64,000 bases of DNA from the NCBI GenBank assembly GCA_963814875.1, contig CAWFFJ010000040.1:41725-105724 (forward strand), written 5' to 3'. Below the pieces are notes generated by a model. The model worked only from the letters and a program-made list of their open reading frames with translations. It was not told where the DNA came from and searched no databases. This DNA comes from CAVSIS01 sp963814875. Its GTDB lineage: Bacteria; Acidobacteriota; Thermoanaerobaculia; Thermoanaerobaculales; Sulfomarinibacteraceae. Shown one piece after another: positions 47,666 through 56,018 of this stretch. Made by a program: the position numbers and the translations under genes. The stretch's first letter is position 1. Every line of letters begins with the position of its first letter.

Positions 47666-48451
47666 TCAGTCCTGACTCTTCACTCTTGGCCCTTCACGCT
47701 TCACTGCCTTCGGCTCATCCGCGAAGCGGACCACGACCGTCGTCAGGCGCTCGTCCTGCCAGTGGCCCGTGCGCAGCAGCCACGCGCGGACGAACTCGGC
47801 GAGCCGGCGACGGCACAGGTCGCGCACCATGGCGACCGTCTCGGGGCTGCGCGCTCGGGCCGAGAGCGTCGGTGTGAGGCTGCGCTCCAGTGCGTCCATC
47901 TGGGCAGTGAGGTCGAGCTGCAGCCAGCTGCGTTCGACCCGCTTCTCCATCCGGTCGGTGTGGATCGCGGGCGGCAGAGTCGGCTCGAGCGCCGGCGCGT
48001 GGACCACGCAGGCATTGCCGACGACGTCAAGGCGCCAGGGCGCGTCGAGGCGCACGTGGTAGCGGTAGGTTACGGGAACGCGGATCTCCGTCACGGTGGT
48101 ACCGAGCGACAGCAGGTCGAAGAAGAGCCTGCGGTTCTCACTTCGGGTCACCGTTTCCACCGACTCGACGGCGGCCAGCTCGAGAGTGGTGCCGGACCCG
48201 GGGACGAGGTGGGGGAGGGAGGCGACGAACGAGGTCGTCAGGTTGGTGCTCGAAAGACCCCTGGAGAGCGCGTCGACCGCCTCACGCCCGCGTCGCGTCA
48301 CGGTTTCGCACGCCCGAGTGACGAGCGCCACTGCCACGATGACCAGCGCGAGGATGACGAGCGGCCAGCGCAGCAGCCGCACGACCCCCAGCCACGACGG
48401 CTCCTCGCGGTGGGATGGGCTCGACGATCCGGAATCGGCACCTGAGGTCAC
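47666..48451 (-). CDS. Single-pass membrane protein of unknown function (DUF4230-like layout)
   Basis: 261 residues from GTG 48451. The N-terminus is cytoplasmic, with one helix at about residues 29-47 (LVILALVIVAVALVTRAC). An exposed domain follows with a strand-rich part (TTLELAAVESVETVTRSE, EIRVPVTYRYHVRLDAPWRL) and a long helix (SPETVAMVRDLCRRRLAEFVRAWLLR). The layout recalls DUF4230 membrane proteins but I am not certain. It is divergent from envC, separated by a remarkable hairpin. TAGGAT (48458-48463, minus strand) lies 6 nt before its start. Confidence 0.6.
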   Translation of the reverse strand: MTSGADSGSSSPSHREEPSWLGVVRLLRWPLVILALVIVAVALVTRACETVTRRGREAVDALSRGLSSTNLTTSFVASLPHLVPGSGTTLELAAVESVETVTRSENRRLFFDLLSLGTTVTEIRVPVTYRYHVRLDAPWRLDVVGNACVVHAPALEPTLPPAIHTDRMEKRVERSWLQLDLTAQMDALERSLTPTLSARARSPETVAMVRDLCRRRLAEFVRAWLLRTGHWQDERLTTVVVRFADEPKAVKREGPRVKSQD

Positions 48452-48457
48452 CCCTGC

Positions 48458-48541
48458 ATCCTATCAACTCAACTGCTTTCTCTTCCTCTCTCCCGTGCTC
48501 GCCGACGCGAGCCCGGGAGAGAGGAAGAGAAAGCGTAGAAT
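48458..48541. promoter_or_regulatory. Divergent leaderless-type promoters flanking a ~27-bp perfect hairpin
   Basis: Minus-strand TAGGAT (48458-48463) and plus-strand TAGAAT (48536-48541) sit 6 and 8 nt from their start codons. Between them, 48475-48495 and 48514-48534 are perfect 21-bp inverted repeats. Inside their loop, GCTCGC (48497-48502) and GCGAGC (48507-48512) pair again around CGAC. The palindrome covers both -35 regions. Confidence 0.65.
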
Positions 48542-48549
48542 CGCCCCCG

Positions 48550-49719
48550 ATGGTGCGTTTGCTGCTCCCAGTTGCCCGGATCTCAATCATTGTGCTGGCG
48601 GTCGTCGCGACCGCCGCCGTGCTGATCGCCGAGCCGACGGACGAACCGACCACCGGTGCCCAGCTCGAAACCGTGCGAGCTGAGATCACCCGCCTCGAGA
48701 TGGAGCTTGCCGGCCTTGCGGCGCGCCAGCGCGATGTCAGCGAGGAGCGCGAGCGGCTCAACGTCCAGCTTCAGCTCGCCGAGGCCCGGGTGCGGGAGCT
48801 CGAGCTCCTGGTGACCAACAGCCAGTCGGAGGTCGGGCGTCTGCGAGCCGAGATCGCGCGCCTCGCCGCCGATCTCAAGGGGCGGCGCGAGGTTCTCGCT
48901 CGCCACATCGAGATGCTCTCGCTACTCGGCCAGCCGGGGCCCCTACAGCTGCTGTATGACGCCGCCCACGGAGGCGACCTCGATCGGGCGGTCGGGACCG
49001 TTGCCGTGCTCACGACAGGGCAAGCACGGCTGATGCATGAGTACGACCAACTCCGACACCAGTACTCCGCACGATTGGCCCAGTTGAGCCAGGCGCTCGA
49101 AGTGGCCGAGCGTGAGACCCAAGGGCTGGAGGTTAGTCGCCACGAGCTTCAAGGCGTTCGGAAGAAGGTCGAAGCCCAGCTCGCGGAGCTCGAACGCAGT
49201 CGGCGCCAGACCACCAACCGGCTCGCCGACCTGCGCGGCCGGGAGGAGGCACTCGAGAGGCTGCTGGGGATCCTCGGCTCGCGCGACCGATTCACCGGGC
49301 GGGAGGACATCCGCGGTTTCCGCGGCGCACTCCCGTGGCCGTCCACCGGCCCGGTCGTGCTCGGCTTCGGCCGGCACTACCTGCCCCGTTACAGCACCTA
49401 CACCGTGTGCAACGGCATTCGCCTCAACCCGCCGTCGGGCGCCGACGTTGGCGCCGTCTTTTCCGGTATGGTGGCATATGCTCGCCACTTCAAGGGTTAC
49501 GGCAACATGGTGGTCATCGATCACGGTAACGAGGTGTACTCGCTGGTGGCCGGGCTTGCTACAATCCACGTGCGGCTCAACCAGACCGTGACCATGGGGA
49601 TGCGTCTCGGGATGGCGGCACCGCCGACCGACGAGGGCAGCCTCTACGTCGAGATTCGGGTGGGCGGGAAGCCGCAGGATCCTCTCCGGTGGCTCCAGCT
49701 CAAGAGGGAGCGCTCGTAA
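48550..49719 (+). CDS. EnvC-like murein hydrolase activator with degenerate LytM domain
   Basis: 389 residues from ATG 48550. A signal-anchor (VLAVVATAAVLIA) is followed by about 230 residues of heptad-rich coiled coil (LETVRAEITRLEMELAGLAARQRDV...), then a C-terminal M23/LytM domain (about 270-385). The zinc ligands of active LytM enzymes (HxxxD and HxH) are not retained: the first is replaced near CNGIRLN, and the usual HGN-LYAHL reads HGNEVYSLVAGL. EnvC proteins are likewise non-catalytic and activate amidases at the septum. The next two genes are S41 and YibQ homologues, the conserved envC-ctpA-yibQ neighbourhood. Confidence 0.85.
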   Translation: MVRLLLPVARISIIVLAVVATAAVLIAEPTDEPTTGAQLETVRAEITRLEMELAGLAARQRDVSEERERLNVQLQLAEARVRELELLVTNSQSEVGRLRAEIARLAADLKGRREVLARHIEMLSLLGQPGPLQLLYDAAHGGDLDRAVGTVAVLTTGQARLMHEYDQLRHQYSARLAQLSQALEVAERETQGLEVSRHELQGVRKKVEAQLAELERSRRQTTNRLADLRGREEALERLLGILGSRDRFTGREDIRGFRGALPWPSTGPVVLGFGRHYLPRYSTYTVCNGIRLNPPSGADVGAVFSGMVAYARHFKGYGNMVVIDHGNEVYSLVAGLATIHVRLNQTVTMGMRLGMAAPPTDEGSLYVEIRVGGKPQDPLRWLQLKRERS

Positions 49720-49720
49720 G

Positions 49721-50848
49721 ATGCGACGCATCCGGATCGTGTTTCTTGCCGTCTCCGTGACGGTTGTTCTCCTCTTTGCCGGCCTCTCGCTGGCTGATCG
49801 GCGAACGCAGGACGACCTCTTCCGCGCGATGGGCAACCTCGCCGAGGTCGTGCACCTGGTGCGCTCGGACTACGTCGACCCGCTCGACACGGAAGCCCTG
49901 TCCCAGAGCCTCGACGCCGGGATCCTGGAGTCGGTCGACCCGTGGGCGGCGGTGCTGCCCGACGACCTCTCCGCGAGTCCCGACGAGCTCGTGCTCGCGC
50001 CGCCTCCGTACGGTCTCGTCTTCGGCCTGCGGCTCGGTTCGGCTGCAGTGCGCTCGACCCTCGCAGGGTCTCCCGCCGCCTCGGCGGGTCTCGAAGCTGG
50101 TGAGGTCATCGAGCAGGTCGAAGGGATCTACACGCGTGGACGCCCGCTGTGGCACCTCCGGCGGGAGCTTCTCCAGCGCGAGGGCCGTGGCGAATCCGTG
50201 CACCTGACGGTCGTCGACCGCTCCGTCGACGCTCGTCGCGAGGTCGTGCTCGAGGCGACTCCGTGGCACCCGTTGCTACCCGCCGTTGAGACCCAGGAGG
50301 GAGTGCGCGTGATCAAGCTCTCGAACCTGGCTGGAGGGGCTGCCGACGCGCTGCGTCCCTTGCTCGCCGGAAGCGAACCGGTGGTGCTCGATCTGCGGGA
50401 CCTCGTGTGGGGCCAGGACGACGAGGCGGTGCGGGTTGCCGACCTCTTCGAAAGCACCGGGCTGCTCGGCGAGTGGCGCGGTGAGCGCGCGGGAGAGCGC
50501 AGCTTTCCCGCATCGGCGGAGGTCGCCGCCCCAGCTCAGGTGGTGGCGATCATCGGCGGAGGCACCGAGGGACCGGGCGAGATTCTGGCTGCGGCGCTCG
50601 CGCGCGCGAAGGTCGACCTGGTCGGCGCGCCAACGGCGGGGCATGCGCCGCACATGCGCGTGGTCAGCGATGGCGGCCTGCGCCTGTGGATTCCGGTAGC
50701 GGACTGGCTGGGGGCCGACGGAGAGACGATCTCGCACCACGGGGTTCAGCCTTCCCAGCCGGTGACGAGCGAAGGCTCTGCAAAGGGTGACGCTGCCCTG
50801 GATCGCGCCCTGGAGCTCGTCCGAACGGCCCATGACAAAGCGGCGTAA
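49721..50848 (+). CDS. S41/CtpA-like PDZ-protease homologue, probably catalytically inactive
   Basis: 375 residues. Signal-anchor (VFLAVSVTVVLLFAGLSL), an N-terminal helical S41 segment (LAEVVHLVRSDYVDP), a PDZ-like domain (about 95-165: LRLGSAAVRSTLAGSPAASAGLEAGEVIEQVEG), then the S41 core. In active CTPs the catalytic Ser lies in SASE and the Lys in FGKGT. The equivalent segments here are GPGE (in GGGTEGPGEILAAAL) and AGHAP, so both Ser and Lys appear lost. The gene starts one base after the envC stop, so it is coupled. A scaffold role in regulating amidase activation is inferred. Confidence 0.8.
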   Translation: MRRIRIVFLAVSVTVVLLFAGLSLADRRTQDDLFRAMGNLAEVVHLVRSDYVDPLDTEALSQSLDAGILESVDPWAAVLPDDLSASPDELVLAPPPYGLVFGLRLGSAAVRSTLAGSPAASAGLEAGEVIEQVEGIYTRGRPLWHLRRELLQREGRGESVHLTVVDRSVDARREVVLEATPWHPLLPAVETQEGVRVIKLSNLAGGAADALRPLLAGSEPVVLDLRDLVWGQDDEAVRVADLFESTGLLGEWRGERAGERSFPASAEVAAPAQVVAIIGGGTEGPGEILAAALARAKVDLVGAPTAGHAPHMRVVSDGGLRLWIPVADWLGADGETISHHGVQPSQPVTSEGSAKGDAALDRALELVRTAHDKAA

Positions 50849-51998
50849 GCGCGGCGCGCCCTCGACCCGCCGCCTCGCCATCGTGCTCGCGATCCTCCTG
50901 GTCGCGCTGACCGCAGTGCTGTGGATGCTGCTCGGGCGCCGCCAGGGTCCGCCGATGGCGGTCGAGCGCGGGGACCTCGGCGACGTCCTGCGCAGGCTCG
51001 CCGCTGCCCATGGCGCGATCCGGGTTCTCCCCGATGAACCGATCGTGAAGGAGGGAGACATCTTCGTTCGGACATGGCGGGTTCGTTTCCCGGACGAGGC
51101 CGCCGTGCACATATTCGCCACTGACGTCGCCAAGGCGGCGGCGGCCCGCGAGGCCTCGGTCGCCGAGCTCGAGCCCGAGGGGCTGGACGTAGTCCATCTC
51201 CGCCTCGACGCCGGAGTCGAGGCCTTCGACCTCCACCTCGACACCCCGCCTCCGCGGGCTGCCCTTCGGCCCACGGCGACTCCGGTACCGGCACCTCCGC
51301 CCGCGACCGCGCGCCCCGAGCTCCCGGAGGGGGCCCGCGGCAAGCTCGCGATCCTGCTCGACGACGCGGGCCAGAGCCTCGACCTGGTGCCTGCGGCGGC
51401 TGCCCTGCCGGTTGAGGTCGGCGTCGCGGTGCTGCCCTTCCTGCCACACTCTGCCGACACCGCTGCGGAGCTCCACCGCAGCGGTCACGAGATCTGGCTG
51501 CACCTCCCGATGGAGCCGCAGGGGTACCCCGCGGAGAAACCCGGACCCGGCGCCGTGCTGGTGTCCATGCGTGAAGGCGAGATCCGCTCAACCGTGCGCT
51601 CGGCACTCAACAGCGTGCCCTTCGTGGTCGGCGTCAACAACCACATGGGCTCGAAGGCGACCGCCGACCTGCGCACCATGACCTGGGTGATGCAGGAGCT
51701 GGCGTCGCGCGGCCTGGCCTTCATCGACTCGCGTACCACTGTGGCCACTGTGGCCGAGGACGCCGCCCACGCTCAGGGTGTTCGAACCGGGCGGCGGCTC
51801 GTCTTTCTCGACAACGAGCGCACCCCGGAAGCGGTCCGCGCACAGCTCGACGAGGCGGTCTTCAGGACCCGCCATGAAGGGCGTGCAATCGCCATCGGCC
51901 ACCTCACCAGGGTCACCGTCCAAGTGCTCGAGGACGAGTTGCCCAAGCTCAAGGCCCGCGGTGCCGACCTCGTAGCGCCGAGTAAGCTGGTGAGGTGA
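50832..51998 (+). CDS. Divergent polysaccharide deacetylase family protein (YibQ/DUF610)
   Basis: 388 residues from ATG 50832, overlapping the S41 gene by 17 bp. N-terminal transmembrane helix (about 14-32), a domain of about 110 residues, a Pro/Ala-rich linker, then the divergent deacetylase domain from about residue 185: KLAILLDDAGQSLDLV, HEIWLHLPMEPQ, GVNNHMGSKATAD, FIDSRTT, IAIGHLTR. These are the YibQ signature segments, including the Asp and the NHMGS motif. The enzyme class acts on carbohydrates, but YibQ activity is not well defined. It is the third member of the envC cluster. Confidence 0.9.
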   Translation: MTKRRKRGAPSTRRLAIVLAILLVALTAVLWMLLGRRQGPPMAVERGDLGDVLRRLAAAHGAIRVLPDEPIVKEGDIFVRTWRVRFPDEAAVHIFATDVAKAAAAREASVAELEPEGLDVVHLRLDAGVEAFDLHLDTPPPRAALRPTATPVPAPPPATARPELPEGARGKLAILLDDAGQSLDLVPAAAALPVEVGVAVLPFLPHSADTAAELHRSGHEIWLHLPMEPQGYPAEKPGPGAVLVSMREGEIRSTVRSALNSVPFVVGVNNHMGSKATADLRTMTWVMQELASRGLAFIDSRTTVATVAEDAAHAQGVRTGRRLVFLDNERTPEAVRAQLDEAVFRTRHEGRAIAIGHLTRVTVQVLEDELPKLKARGADLVAPSKLVR

Positions 51999-52235
51999 AG
52001 AGAGAAGAGTGAAGAGTCTTCGGGCGAGGCGCCCTCAGGCGCAAGACCTAAGACGCTAGACGCGAGACGTCCGGCGTCGGGCAGAGCGTGCTTCCTGCCG
52101 AGACGCGGTTCCGGGGGAACGGGGTTGTTTGGGAGGGGCCGGTGTGCGATGTTCTTCTAGCGTCTAGCGTCTAGCGTCTAGCGTCTAGCGTCTAGCGTCT
52201 AGCGTCTAGCGTCTAGCGTCTAGCGCCTCCTGACC
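51999..52235. repeat. Mosaic intergenic repeat, copy I, with ten perfect heptamers
   Basis: 52156-52225 is exactly ten tandem TCTAGCG units. The left arm carries GAAGAGAGAAGAGTGAAGAG (52008-52018 region) and AGACGCTAGACGCGAGACG (52051-52069). The core CGGGGTTGTTTGGGAGGGGCC (52120-52140) and GTGCGATGTTCTTC follow copy H and J closely. Convergent gap between yibQ and cysS. Confidence 0.85.
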
Positions 52236-52238
52236 TTC

Positions 52239-53645
52239 TCACCCCCTGTGCCACACCGTCCCGTGTGGCGTGTCCTCGAGCAGGATGCCGCGCGCGGTGA
52301 GCTCGTCGCGCAGCGCATCGGCGCGGGCGAAGTCGCGGGCTTTGCGGGCCGCGGTGCGCTCGTCCACCAGGCGTTGGATCTCGGCCGAGTCGTCGTGAGC
52401 CGCCACTGCGGAGCGGGGCATGACGTCGAGCACGTCGTCGGCCGTGGCGAGTGCATAGTCGAGAGCCGTACGGACATCGGGAGCGATGCCCTGTCCGTCG
52501 AGCGCCGTGTTGACCTGGCGCAGGAGGGTGTGGAGGGCGCCGAGGGCGCGCGCCGTGTTGAGGTCGTCGGCGAGGGAGGAGCGGAGCTCGGCCTCGAAGG
52601 CCGTCACCGCGGCGAGGTCGAGGTCGCCGGGTCCGGTCGCAGCCGGCGCGTGCTCGAGCCGGCGCATCGTGTTGGCGATCCGCTCGACCGCCGCCCCGGC
52701 GGCGTGGAGGCCGTCGAAGGTGAAGTTGAGCTTCTGGCGGTAGGGCACCGAGATCAGCAGATAGCGGATCGTGAGCGGGTCGTGGCCGCGCTCGAGCAGG
52801 TCGCGCAGGGTGAAGAAGTTGCCCTTCGACTTGGCCATCTTCTCGCCTTCGACCACGAGGTGCTCGGCGTGCAGCCAGTAGCGCGCGAAGCGATGACCGG
52901 TAGCGCCCTCCGACTGTGCGATCTCGTTCTCGTGGTGAGGGAAGACGAGGTCGACGCCGCCGGCGTGGATGTCGAAGCTCTCGCCGAGCAGGTCGAGCGC
53001 CATGCACGAGCACTCCAGGTGCCAGCCCGGCCGGCCGGCGCCGAGCTCGGTTTCCCAGGACGGCTCGCCCTCCTTGGCCGCCTTCCACAGCACGAAGTCG
53101 CGCGCGTCCTCCTTCTCGTACTCGTCGGCGTCGACCCGGGCGCCGGCCAGGTTGCCCGCCAGCGATGCGCCAGAGAGCGCACCGTAGGCCGGAAACGAGG
53201 CGATGCGGAAGTAGACCGAGCCGTCCGAACGGTAGGTGTGGCCCGCCGCCTCGAGGCGTCGGACCAGCCCGACCATTTGTGGGATGTAATCGGTGGCGCG
53301 TGGGTAGTACTCGGCCGGCTCTGCGCGCAATGTGGCCATGTCTTCGTGGAACGCGGCGATGAAGCGGTCGGTGTAGGTCCGGAGATCCTGGCCCGCTTCG
53401 AGGGCACCCCTGATCGTCTTGTCGTCGACGTCGGTGAGGTTCATGACCTGGGTGACGCCAAAGCCGAACAGGCGCAGGGTCCGCCGCAGCACGTCCTCGA
53501 ACAGGAACGTGCGCAGGTTGCCGATGTGGGCGTAGTTGTAGACCGTCGGCCCGCAGGTGTAGACCCGTGCAGTGCCCGGCACCAGCGGCTCGAACGGCTC
53601 CACCCGCCACGAGAGGGTGTTGAAGAAGCGCAGCGAGTCGTTCAT
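52239..53645 (-). CDS. cysS: Cysteinyl-tRNA synthetase
   Basis: 468 residues, full length. It charges tRNA-Cys with cysteine. Class I signatures: CGPTVYNYAHIGN (zinc Cys and HIGH-type motif, near residues 31-43) and GEKMAKSKGN (KMSKS motif). Zinc-site CSCMA and HAGGVDLVFPHHENEIAQ follow the family exactly. The C-terminal DALR-like helical bundle is present. TAGAAT (53655-53660, minus strand) lies 9 nt before the ATG, with no ribosome site. The gene is monocistronic between two heptamer repeats. Confidence 0.96.
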   Translation of the reverse strand: MNDSLRFFNTLSWRVEPFEPLVPGTARVYTCGPTVYNYAHIGNLRTFLFEDVLRRTLRLFGFGVTQVMNLTDVDDKTIRGALEAGQDLRTYTDRFIAAFHEDMATLRAEPAEYYPRATDYIPQMVGLVRRLEAAGHTYRSDGSVYFRIASFPAYGALSGASLAGNLAGARVDADEYEKEDARDFVLWKAAKEGEPSWETELGAGRPGWHLECSCMALDLLGESFDIHAGGVDLVFPHHENEIAQSEGATGHRFARYWLHAEHLVVEGEKMAKSKGNFFTLRDLLERGHDPLTIRYLLISVPYRQKLNFTFDGLHAAGAAVERIANTMRRLEHAPAATGPGDLDLAAVTAFEAELRSSLADDLNTARALGALHTLLRQVNTALDGQGIAPDVRTALDYALATADDVLDVMPRSAVAAHDDSAEIQRLVDERTAARKARDFARADALRDELTARGILLEDTPHGTVWHRG

Positions 53646-53654
53646 GGCGGGAAG

Positions 53655-53660
53655 ATTCTA
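53655..53660 (-). promoter_or_regulatory. -10 hexamer TAGAAT for cysS
   Basis: On the minus strand the hexamer ends 9 nt before ATG 53645, so the leader would be two or three bases at most. No T-box-like leader is present. Confidence 0.5.
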
Positions 53661-53674
53661 CACGGCGGCACAGC

Positions 53675-53836
53675 CGCGAGACGCGAGAAGTTGGGGAACG
53701 CGATCGGAGGAGCAGAGCTGATCCCTACACGAGGGGGCGGATGCAGGGGCATGGGGTTGCTTGGGAGGGGGCGAGCGTGCGATGTACTTCTAGCGTCTAG
53801 CCTCTAGCCTCTAGCCTCTAGCCTCTAGCGTCTTAC
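53675..53836. repeat. Mosaic intergenic repeat, copy J, with heptamer array
   Basis: The left arm GCGAGACGCGAGAAG begins at 53676. The core GGGGTTGCTTGGGAGGGGGC (53753-53772) is followed by GTGCGATGTACTTC, then six heptamers (53789-53830): TCTAGCG, TCTAGCC four times, TCTAGCG, ending in TCTTACG. A degenerate GAGCAGAGCTGATCCCTAC sits where other copies have the hairpin. Confidence 0.8.
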
Positions 53837-53843
53837 GTTCCGA

Positions 53844-54515
53844 TCACTCCAGCAGGTGCTCGCGGATGTAGGTGAACTTGCCCTTGTTGACCAGGCCGAA
53901 GCTCTCCTCGAACTCGTTGATCAGCCGGGAGACGGTCTCGCGGGTGGTGCCGATCGAGTGGGCGATGTCGGAGTGGGTCGGTCGGCGCACCACGACCCAG
54001 CCGTTGCCGAGCCGCTGTCCGTGGTCGCGGGCGAGGTCGAGGAGGTAGCGCGCGAGCCGCCCGGCGACGTCCATGTAGGCCAGCGACTCCATTTTGGTGT
54101 TGGCGCGGCGCAGCCGGCGGGACAGGATCGCCAGCAGCTTGCGCGAGATCCGTGGCTCGGTGGCGAGCAGGTGATGGAAGTCGTCGCGGCTGATCACGAC
54201 CAGCTCGACTGCGGTCGCGGTGATCACAGAGGCGGAGCGCGGCGCCTCCTCGATCAGGGCCATCTCGCCAAAGACCTGGCCGGCACCGAGCACGGTCAGG
54301 ATGAACTCGCGCCCGTCGGATGAGGTCACCACGACCTTGACCTTGCCGCGGGCGACGATGAAGACCGCTTCGGCGGGGTCGCCAGCGTGGAAGATCGCGA
54401 CGTCCTTGCCCACGCTGCGCATCTGGCTGAGGCTTGCGACCTTGGCGAGCTCGTCCGGGTCGAGCTCGGTGAAGAGCTCGATGCCGGCCAGCAGCTCCAC
54501 GACTGCCTGGCTCAT
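53844..54515 (-). CDS. CRP/FNR family transcriptional regulator
   Basis: 223 residues from ATG 54515 with GGAGGAG 8 nt upstream. Residues about 10-125 are a cyclic-nucleotide-binding beta-barrel (IFHAGDPAEAVFIVARGKVKV, GEMALIEEAPRSASV; the phosphate-cassette R and S are present, so cAMP or c-di-GMP-like ligand binding is plausible). A C-helix leads to a winged helix (PTHSDIAHSIGTTRETVSRLINEFE). There are no Fe-S cysteines, so it is CRP-like, not FNR-like. It is the last gene of the comEC-miaA-hfq-TPR operon and overlaps its predecessor by 4 bp. Confidence 0.9.
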   Translation of the reverse strand: MSQAVVELLAGIELFTELDPDELAKVASLSQMRSVGKDVAIFHAGDPAEAVFIVARGKVKVVVTSSDGREFILTVLGAGQVFGEMALIEEAPRSASVITATAVELVVISRDDFHHLLATEPRISRKLLAILSRRLRRANTKMESLAYMDVAGRLARYLLDLARDHGQRLGNGWVVVRRPTHSDIAHSIGTTRETVSRLINEFEESFGLVNKGKFTYIREHLLE

Positions 54516-55789
54516 GACGATTCTCCTCCCTGCAGTGCGATCACGAGATCGGCGACCGCGCGTCCGCTCGGCGGATCGGGCAGGACGATACAACCGCTTT
54601 GAGCGGGGGAGCCATGCTCGCACCACACGGGCGGCGGGAACCCCATGAGGCGACTCACGCTTTCGAGAGCGTCTCGGAGCTCGTGGGTGGTCACCGGCCT
54701 TTCGGGGAAGAAGCGCCGCTCGACGGTATCCGCACGCAGCACGCCCAGACGAACTGTCAATAGGACCTCGTTCCGCATCGGAAGATCGACCACGTCGGTC
54801 AGCAGAGGCATCGTGCCTCCCGCGATGTCTGCCAGGCCTGGGATCAGAGTTGCGAGCAGGGCGGCGAGCTGGGCCCGATCGACGTGGGGCTCGGCCAGGG
54901 CAGCGTGCATCCACGCCGGAGCGTTGGCGAGTCGCCAAGCGAGCTGCGCACGGACGAGGGCAGAGTTGCGTCCGGGGTAGCCGGACGGCAGTGACTCGAA
55001 GCTCTCCATCGCTGTCGCCAGGTCTCCCCGGCGCTCGGCGATTTCGCCGCGCACGAAGGTCGTGTCGGGGTTCGCCGGCAGGCGTTCGAGCAGCGAGGCG
55101 GCGTCGTCGACCTGGTCGAGAGCCAGCAGGGCCCGTGCGGCGGTCACTGCGGCGTCGTCTCGGGTCGGTGCGAGCTCGAGAGCCTTGCGGGCGTCGTTCA
55201 GGGCGGCCTCGGCCTTGCCGGCCTCCAGGGCTGTGCGCGCCGCCTGAACCCTGGCGTCGATCCAGCTGTCTCTGAGCTCGTCCGCTCGGCGGCTCCAGCG
55301 CGACCGCGGCCACAGCTCGGCCGCTCGTCGTGCGGCGTCGAGAGCCGTTCGCTCGTCGTTGCCCCGCTCCGCGGCCACCGAGAGAGTGATCCAGGCGGCT
55401 GCGTAGCCGGGAGCGTCGCCGACCAAGGCGGTGAGTGCCTCGGTCGGCGCATCGCCTTGCTCCAACTGCGCCTGCAGGGCGAGCAAACGGCCGGCCGAGG
55501 TCGCAGCGGCGTCACCGGCCTGGGCGGCTGCCGCACCGGGACGTCCGGCCTGGAGGTCGGTCCAGCCGCGCTCCACGGCCCGTTGTGCCGCACGGTCGAT
55601 GTCGGGCCGGCCCGGCCCCTCGAGGGGCGATGGCAGGTCGAAGGCCGCCCGACCGGTGGGCGGCGGCGGCGCCGTCGCGCACGCCGCGGCGACAATCAGC
55701 CATACCACCGCGGCGAGCGCCGCGGCACCTCGAAGCAGAGCGGGGTGGCCGACGACGGGGAGCGGTTCCAGGCTACGGGATGGGTTCAT
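54512..55789 (-). CDS. TPR-repeat lipoprotein of unknown function
   Basis: 425 residues from ATG 55789. A hydrophobic leader (GAAALAAVVWLIVAAAC) ends in a lipobox-like Cys. Residues about 60-270 are helical repeats of TPR character (AAWITLSVAAERGNDERTALDAARRAAELWP, AALNDARKALELAPTRDDAAVTAARALLALDQ). The C-terminal 150 residues are different and include VTTHELRDALESVSRLMG and a CEHGSPAQSGC segment. It overlaps hfq by 17 bp and the crp-like gene by 4 bp. Probably an outer-membrane-anchored scaffold; partner unknown. Confidence 0.75.
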   Translation of the reverse strand: MNPSRSLEPLPVVGHPALLRGAAALAAVVWLIVAAACATAPPPPTGRAAFDLPSPLEGPGRPDIDRAAQRAVERGWTDLQAGRPGAAAAQAGDAAATSAGRLLALQAQLEQGDAPTEALTALVGDAPGYAAAWITLSVAAERGNDERTALDAARRAAELWPRSRWSRRADELRDSWIDARVQAARTALEAGKAEAALNDARKALELAPTRDDAAVTAARALLALDQVDDAASLLERLPANPDTTFVRGEIAERRGDLATAMESFESLPSGYPGRNSALVRAQLAWRLANAPAWMHAALAEPHVDRAQLAALLATLIPGLADIAGGTMPLLTDVVDLPMRNEVLLTVRLGVLRADTVERRFFPERPVTTHELRDALESVSRLMGFPPPVWCEHGSPAQSGCIVLPDPPSGRAVADLVIALQGGESS

Positions 55790-56018
55790 TCTGCTCGCTG
55801 AAGCTGGTCGCGGGGCTGATGCTCGCAATGGCGTGCTTGTAGACCAGCTGCTCCAAGCCGTGGTTCTCGAGCACCACGGAGTAACGGTCGAATCGTCTCA
55901 AGATGCCCGTCAGTCGTTTGCCGCTGATCAGGTAGATATGGACCGTGCGAGCCTCCTTGCGGAGTTGGTAGAAGAAAGGGTCTTGAATGTTGATGGTGCT
56001 GCTCGCCGGCTTGGTCAT
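55773..56018 (-). CDS. hfq: RNA chaperone Hfq
   Basis: 81 residues from ATG 56018 behind GGGAG. Sm1 motif region: INIQDPFFYQLRKEARTVHIYLISGKRLTGILRRFDRYSVVLENHG. Sm2 motif: LVYKHAIASISP, matching the YKHAI-P element of bacterial Hfq. Hfq hexamers bind U-rich small RNAs and A-rich mRNA tracts. It follows miaA with a 4-bp ATGA overlap; the miaA-hfq order is also found in enterobacteria. It overlaps the TPR gene by 17 bp. The short C-terminal tail (SEQNEPIP) is typical outside the gamma-proteobacteria. Confidence 0.95.
   Translation of the reverse strand: MTKPASSTINIQDPFFYQLRKEARTVHIYLISGKRLTGILRRFDRYSVVLENHGLEQLVYKHAIASISPATSFSEQNEPIP

Noticed and set aside
52156..52225. CRISPR-like array of ten direct repeats
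   Set aside because: The unit is 7 bp with no spacers; it is a tandem heptamer inside an intergenic repeat element.
53646..53843. T-box or other riboswitch upstream of cysS
   Set aside because: The -10 lies 9 nt before the ATG, leaving no leader. The gap is filled by repeat copy J.
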